Source: Phreatobacter sp. (lineage in GTDB: Bacteria > Pseudomonadota > Alphaproteobacteria > Rhizobiales > Phreatobacteraceae). Taken from it: a stretch of DNA of 60,370 bases. The position numbers were made by a program, and so were the translations under genes. Positions 58,595 to 60,370 of the stretch are shown piece by piece (the first letter of the stretch is position 1; every line of letters begins with the position of its first letter). Under the pieces are notes generated by a model that was given only the letters and a program-made list of their open reading frames with translations, did no database searches and had not been told where the DNA came from. The stretch lies in assembly GCF_016793595.1 (NCBI RefSeq), contig NZ_JAEULY010000018.1, forward strand, positions 1 to 60,370, read 5' to 3'.

Positions 58595-59803
58595 TCACAC
58601 CGACAGGCGCATCCGCTTGATCATGCTGGTGATCGCCTTGAAGGCGTCGCCGATGCCGCTTGAGCTCGTCACGTTGAAGTACATGGACGGGTCCGAGGCG
58701 CAGTTGCGCAGCAGCGTCTGGTTGCCCTCGATGACGCGCACCGTGAACACGGTGATGCCCGCCGCCTTGACCGCGTTGCAGGCCATGGTCGAGCGCGCGT
58801 CGATCTGCGACGAACTGGTCGAATAGCGGCTCTGGGTGTTGTCGCCGTCGGTCAGCACGATCATGTAGCGGAGGATGTCCGGCTGGGTGCCTGTCTGGCT
58901 GAACGGCACGCCCGATGACATGACGGCAAGGCCCGTCTGCACGCCGATGGTCAGGTTGGTGTTGCCGGAGGGCTGCATGGCACTGAGCGTCGTGCGCAGC
59001 GTCGCGAAATTGGTGGTCATCGGCTGAACGGCCGCGAGCGACCCGGTGGCGCATTTGACGCCCCGGTAGCGGGTCGGATCGCTGGTCGGCGCGGCATCGT
59101 TGGTGTCGGCCGGCTGGTCGCGGTCGGTGACGCAGCCCTGCCAGGCGGCGCGGGTGGTGACGACGGAGGACGACAGGCCCGTGCCGTCGAAGCGCAGCCA
59201 GTTCTCGTCGCGGAAGGCGGTGCCGATATTCACCTGCGTATCGAAGGGCACGATGCCGATCTTGACCTGATCGGTGGAGACGCGGGTCGCCTCCAGCTCG
59301 TCGATCAGGTCGCGCGCGGCCCTCTTGAGCGCCTCCATCTTGCCGCTCCAGCCCATCGAACCGGTATTGTCGAGGACGAGGGCGATCTCGATACGCGGCT
59401 CGTTCCAGGTCGTCTGCGAGACGACGTAGACCGGGATCGAGTCGATGCCGACAGCAGTGGAGACGGAGGTCAGCACCCGACCGTCGATCTCGAGGCGGAT
59501 GGTGTTGCCGTCCTTGGTGAGGCGCAGCGCGTTCAGCTGCGTGTCGCCATCGGCGGTGAAATTGCCGGCGAAGGCGCGGTTGGCGGCGGCCTGAAGGTCG
59601 GCGGCGCCGAGCCGCCGGGAATCCTTGGCGACGGCCAGCGAAGCGGCGTCGAGCGCGGCCTGAAGCCTCGCCTGAACCTTGGTCGCGCGGGAATAGTCGA
59701 CCGCGCCGCCGACCATGGCGAAGAGGGGAACCAGCGCCAGCGAGAAGATCACGGCCACATTGGCACGGGTCTCGCGGCGGAATCGGGACAGAAGGCTGGC
59801 CAT
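58595..59803 (-). CDS. TadG-like Flp pilus assembly protein with VWA domain
   Basis: A 402-residue membrane-anchored protein. The N-terminal TadE/TadG helix is RANVAVIFSLALVPLFAMVG then GAVDYSRATKVQARLQAALD. The VWA domain starts near residue 140 with the MIDAS ALVLDNTGSM, and IVLTDGDNTQS contains another metal-site Asp. In tad systems TadG anchors the pilus machinery in the envelope. No other tad gene is present, so it may be a stand-alone copy. It is inserted between purQ and purL, opposite to both. Confidence 0.88.
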   Translation of the reverse strand: MASLLSRFRRETRANVAVIFSLALVPLFAMVGGAVDYSRATKVQARLQAALDAASLAVAKDSRRLGAADLQAAANRAFAGNFTADGDTQLNALRLTKDGNTIRLEIDGRVLTSVSTAVGIDSIPVYVVSQTTWNEPRIEIALVLDNTGSMGWSGKMEALKRAARDLIDELEATRVSTDQVKIGIVPFDTQVNIGTAFRDENWLRFDGTGLSSSVVTTRAAWQGCVTDRDQPADTNDAAPTSDPTRYRGVKCATGSLAAVQPMTTNFATLRTTLSAMQPSGNTNLTIGVQTGLAVMSSGVPFSQTGTQPDILRYMIVLTDGDNTQSRYSTSSSQIDARSTMACNAVKAAGITVFTVRVIEGNQTLLRNCASDPSMYFNVTSSSGIGDAFKAITSMIKRMRLSV

Positions 59804-59974
59804 GTGTTTCGCTCCGGGACATCGGCCCCGTCCGGCCGCCGTCCTGGGCTCATGGCTTCAAATCGCGTGCCGGCCTGAGGAAAGGGCCGACAAAACCGGC
59901 CTTCGCCGTTGCGAAACGGCACCTCGGCGTCTAAGTGCATCGCTTCGATCCCGACGGCTGGAAACGGAAGCGGC

Positions 59975-60370
59975 ATGAGCGCGAACGAACCGAAGATCAC
60001 GCCGGAGCTCGTGGCGGGCCACGGCCTGAAGCCGGACGAGTATCAGCGCATCCTCGACCTGATCGGGCGCGAGCCGACCTTCACCGAACTCGGCATTTTC
60101 TCGGCCATGTGGAACGAGCACTGCTCGTACAAGTCGAGCCGCCTGCACCTGAAGACCCTGCCGACCAAGGCGCCGTGGGTGATCCAGGGGCCGGGCGAGA
60201 ATGCCGGCGTCATCGACATCGGCGGCGGCCTCGCCTGCGTGTTCAAGATCGAGAGCCACAATCACCCGTCGTTCATCGAGCCCTACCAGGGTGCCGCCAC
60301 CGGCGTGGGCGGCATCCTGCGCGACGTGTTCACGATGGGCGCGCGGCCGATCGCGATCATGGACGCGCTG
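59975..60370 (+). CDS. purL: FGAM synthase large subunit PurL, N-terminal part
   Basis: The first 132 residues of Pur[21 protein letters not shown], then [15 protein letters not shown] and [20 protein letters not shown]. The gene runs off the right edge of the window. The ATG at 59975 is preceded by CGGAAGCGG. In the three-subunit form it works with PurS and PurQ encoded 1.5 kb upstream, with a TadG-like gene in between. Confidence 0.96.
   Translation, partial: MSANEPKITPELVAGHGLKPDEYQRILDLIGREPTFTELGIFSAMWNEHCSYKSSRLHLKTLPTKAPWVIQGPGENAGVIDIGGGLACVFKIESHNHPSFIEPYQGAATGVGGILRDVFTMGARPIAIMDAL

Overview
This GC-rich window looks like chromosomal DNA of an alphaproteobacterium, most likely in the order Hyphomicrobiales (Rhizobiales). 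The evidence is a roughly 2,090-residue GPR-like polar coiled-coil protein, the FlaF/FlbT/FliX/MotE flavour of flagellar gene set, the F1-ATPase zeta inhibitor, a DksA with one cysteine, and the pur gene layout. I cannot name the genus.

Layout. 1-7,100: edge of an IS5-like element, a GFA-family gene and the giant GPR-like protein (minus strand). 7,100-13,720: Hpt phosphotransfer protein, [2Fe-2S] ferredoxin, EamA exporter, SixA-like phosphatase, YcjX/YcjF pair, universal stress protein and a small membrane protein. 13,720-19,235: a CoxE-like VWA protein and its probable MoxR AAA+ partner, separated by small lipoproteins and membrane proteins and a DUF2975/XRE regulator pair. 19,235-45,190: a large flagellar region (flgE-flgK-flgL; flaF-flbT; an LCCL/OmpA protein; flagellin; flaG-like, flgN-like, flgJ-like, flgI; fliX; flgH-flgA-flgG-flgF; fliL-fliM-DUF6468-motE and a 1,186-aa AMIN/TPR-like protein), interrupted by fumC, an EamA gene and dksA. 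45,190-54,520: two convergent MFS transporters, a TrmJ-type methyltransferase fused to DUF559, an EamA exporter, a Baeyer-Villiger-type monooxygenase, a divergent pair of citrate synthases (one with an N-terminal HTH) and the ATPase zeta subunit. 54,520-60,370: purC, purS, purQ and the start of purL, with small exported proteins and a TadG-like VWA protein in between.

Regulation. The clearest non-coding signal is a palindrome, CCCGGCA-N5-TGCCG, found once in each of four flagellar intergenic regions. In three cases it lies about 90-105 bp upstream of a strong sigma-54 promoter (TGGCAYG-N4-NTGC) that fires into flgE, flgI or flgF. This is the layout expected of a FlbD-like enhancer with a sigma-54 class of flagellar promoters, and the window also encodes FliX, the known FlbD partner. 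A full CtrA-type box (TTAA-N7-TTAA) lies upstream of fliX. The hook, rod, ring and switch genes therefore look like a Caulobacter-type transcriptional hierarchy.

No tRNA, rRNA or CRISPR array was seen. Most intergenic spaces are short; those over 300 bp are described individually.
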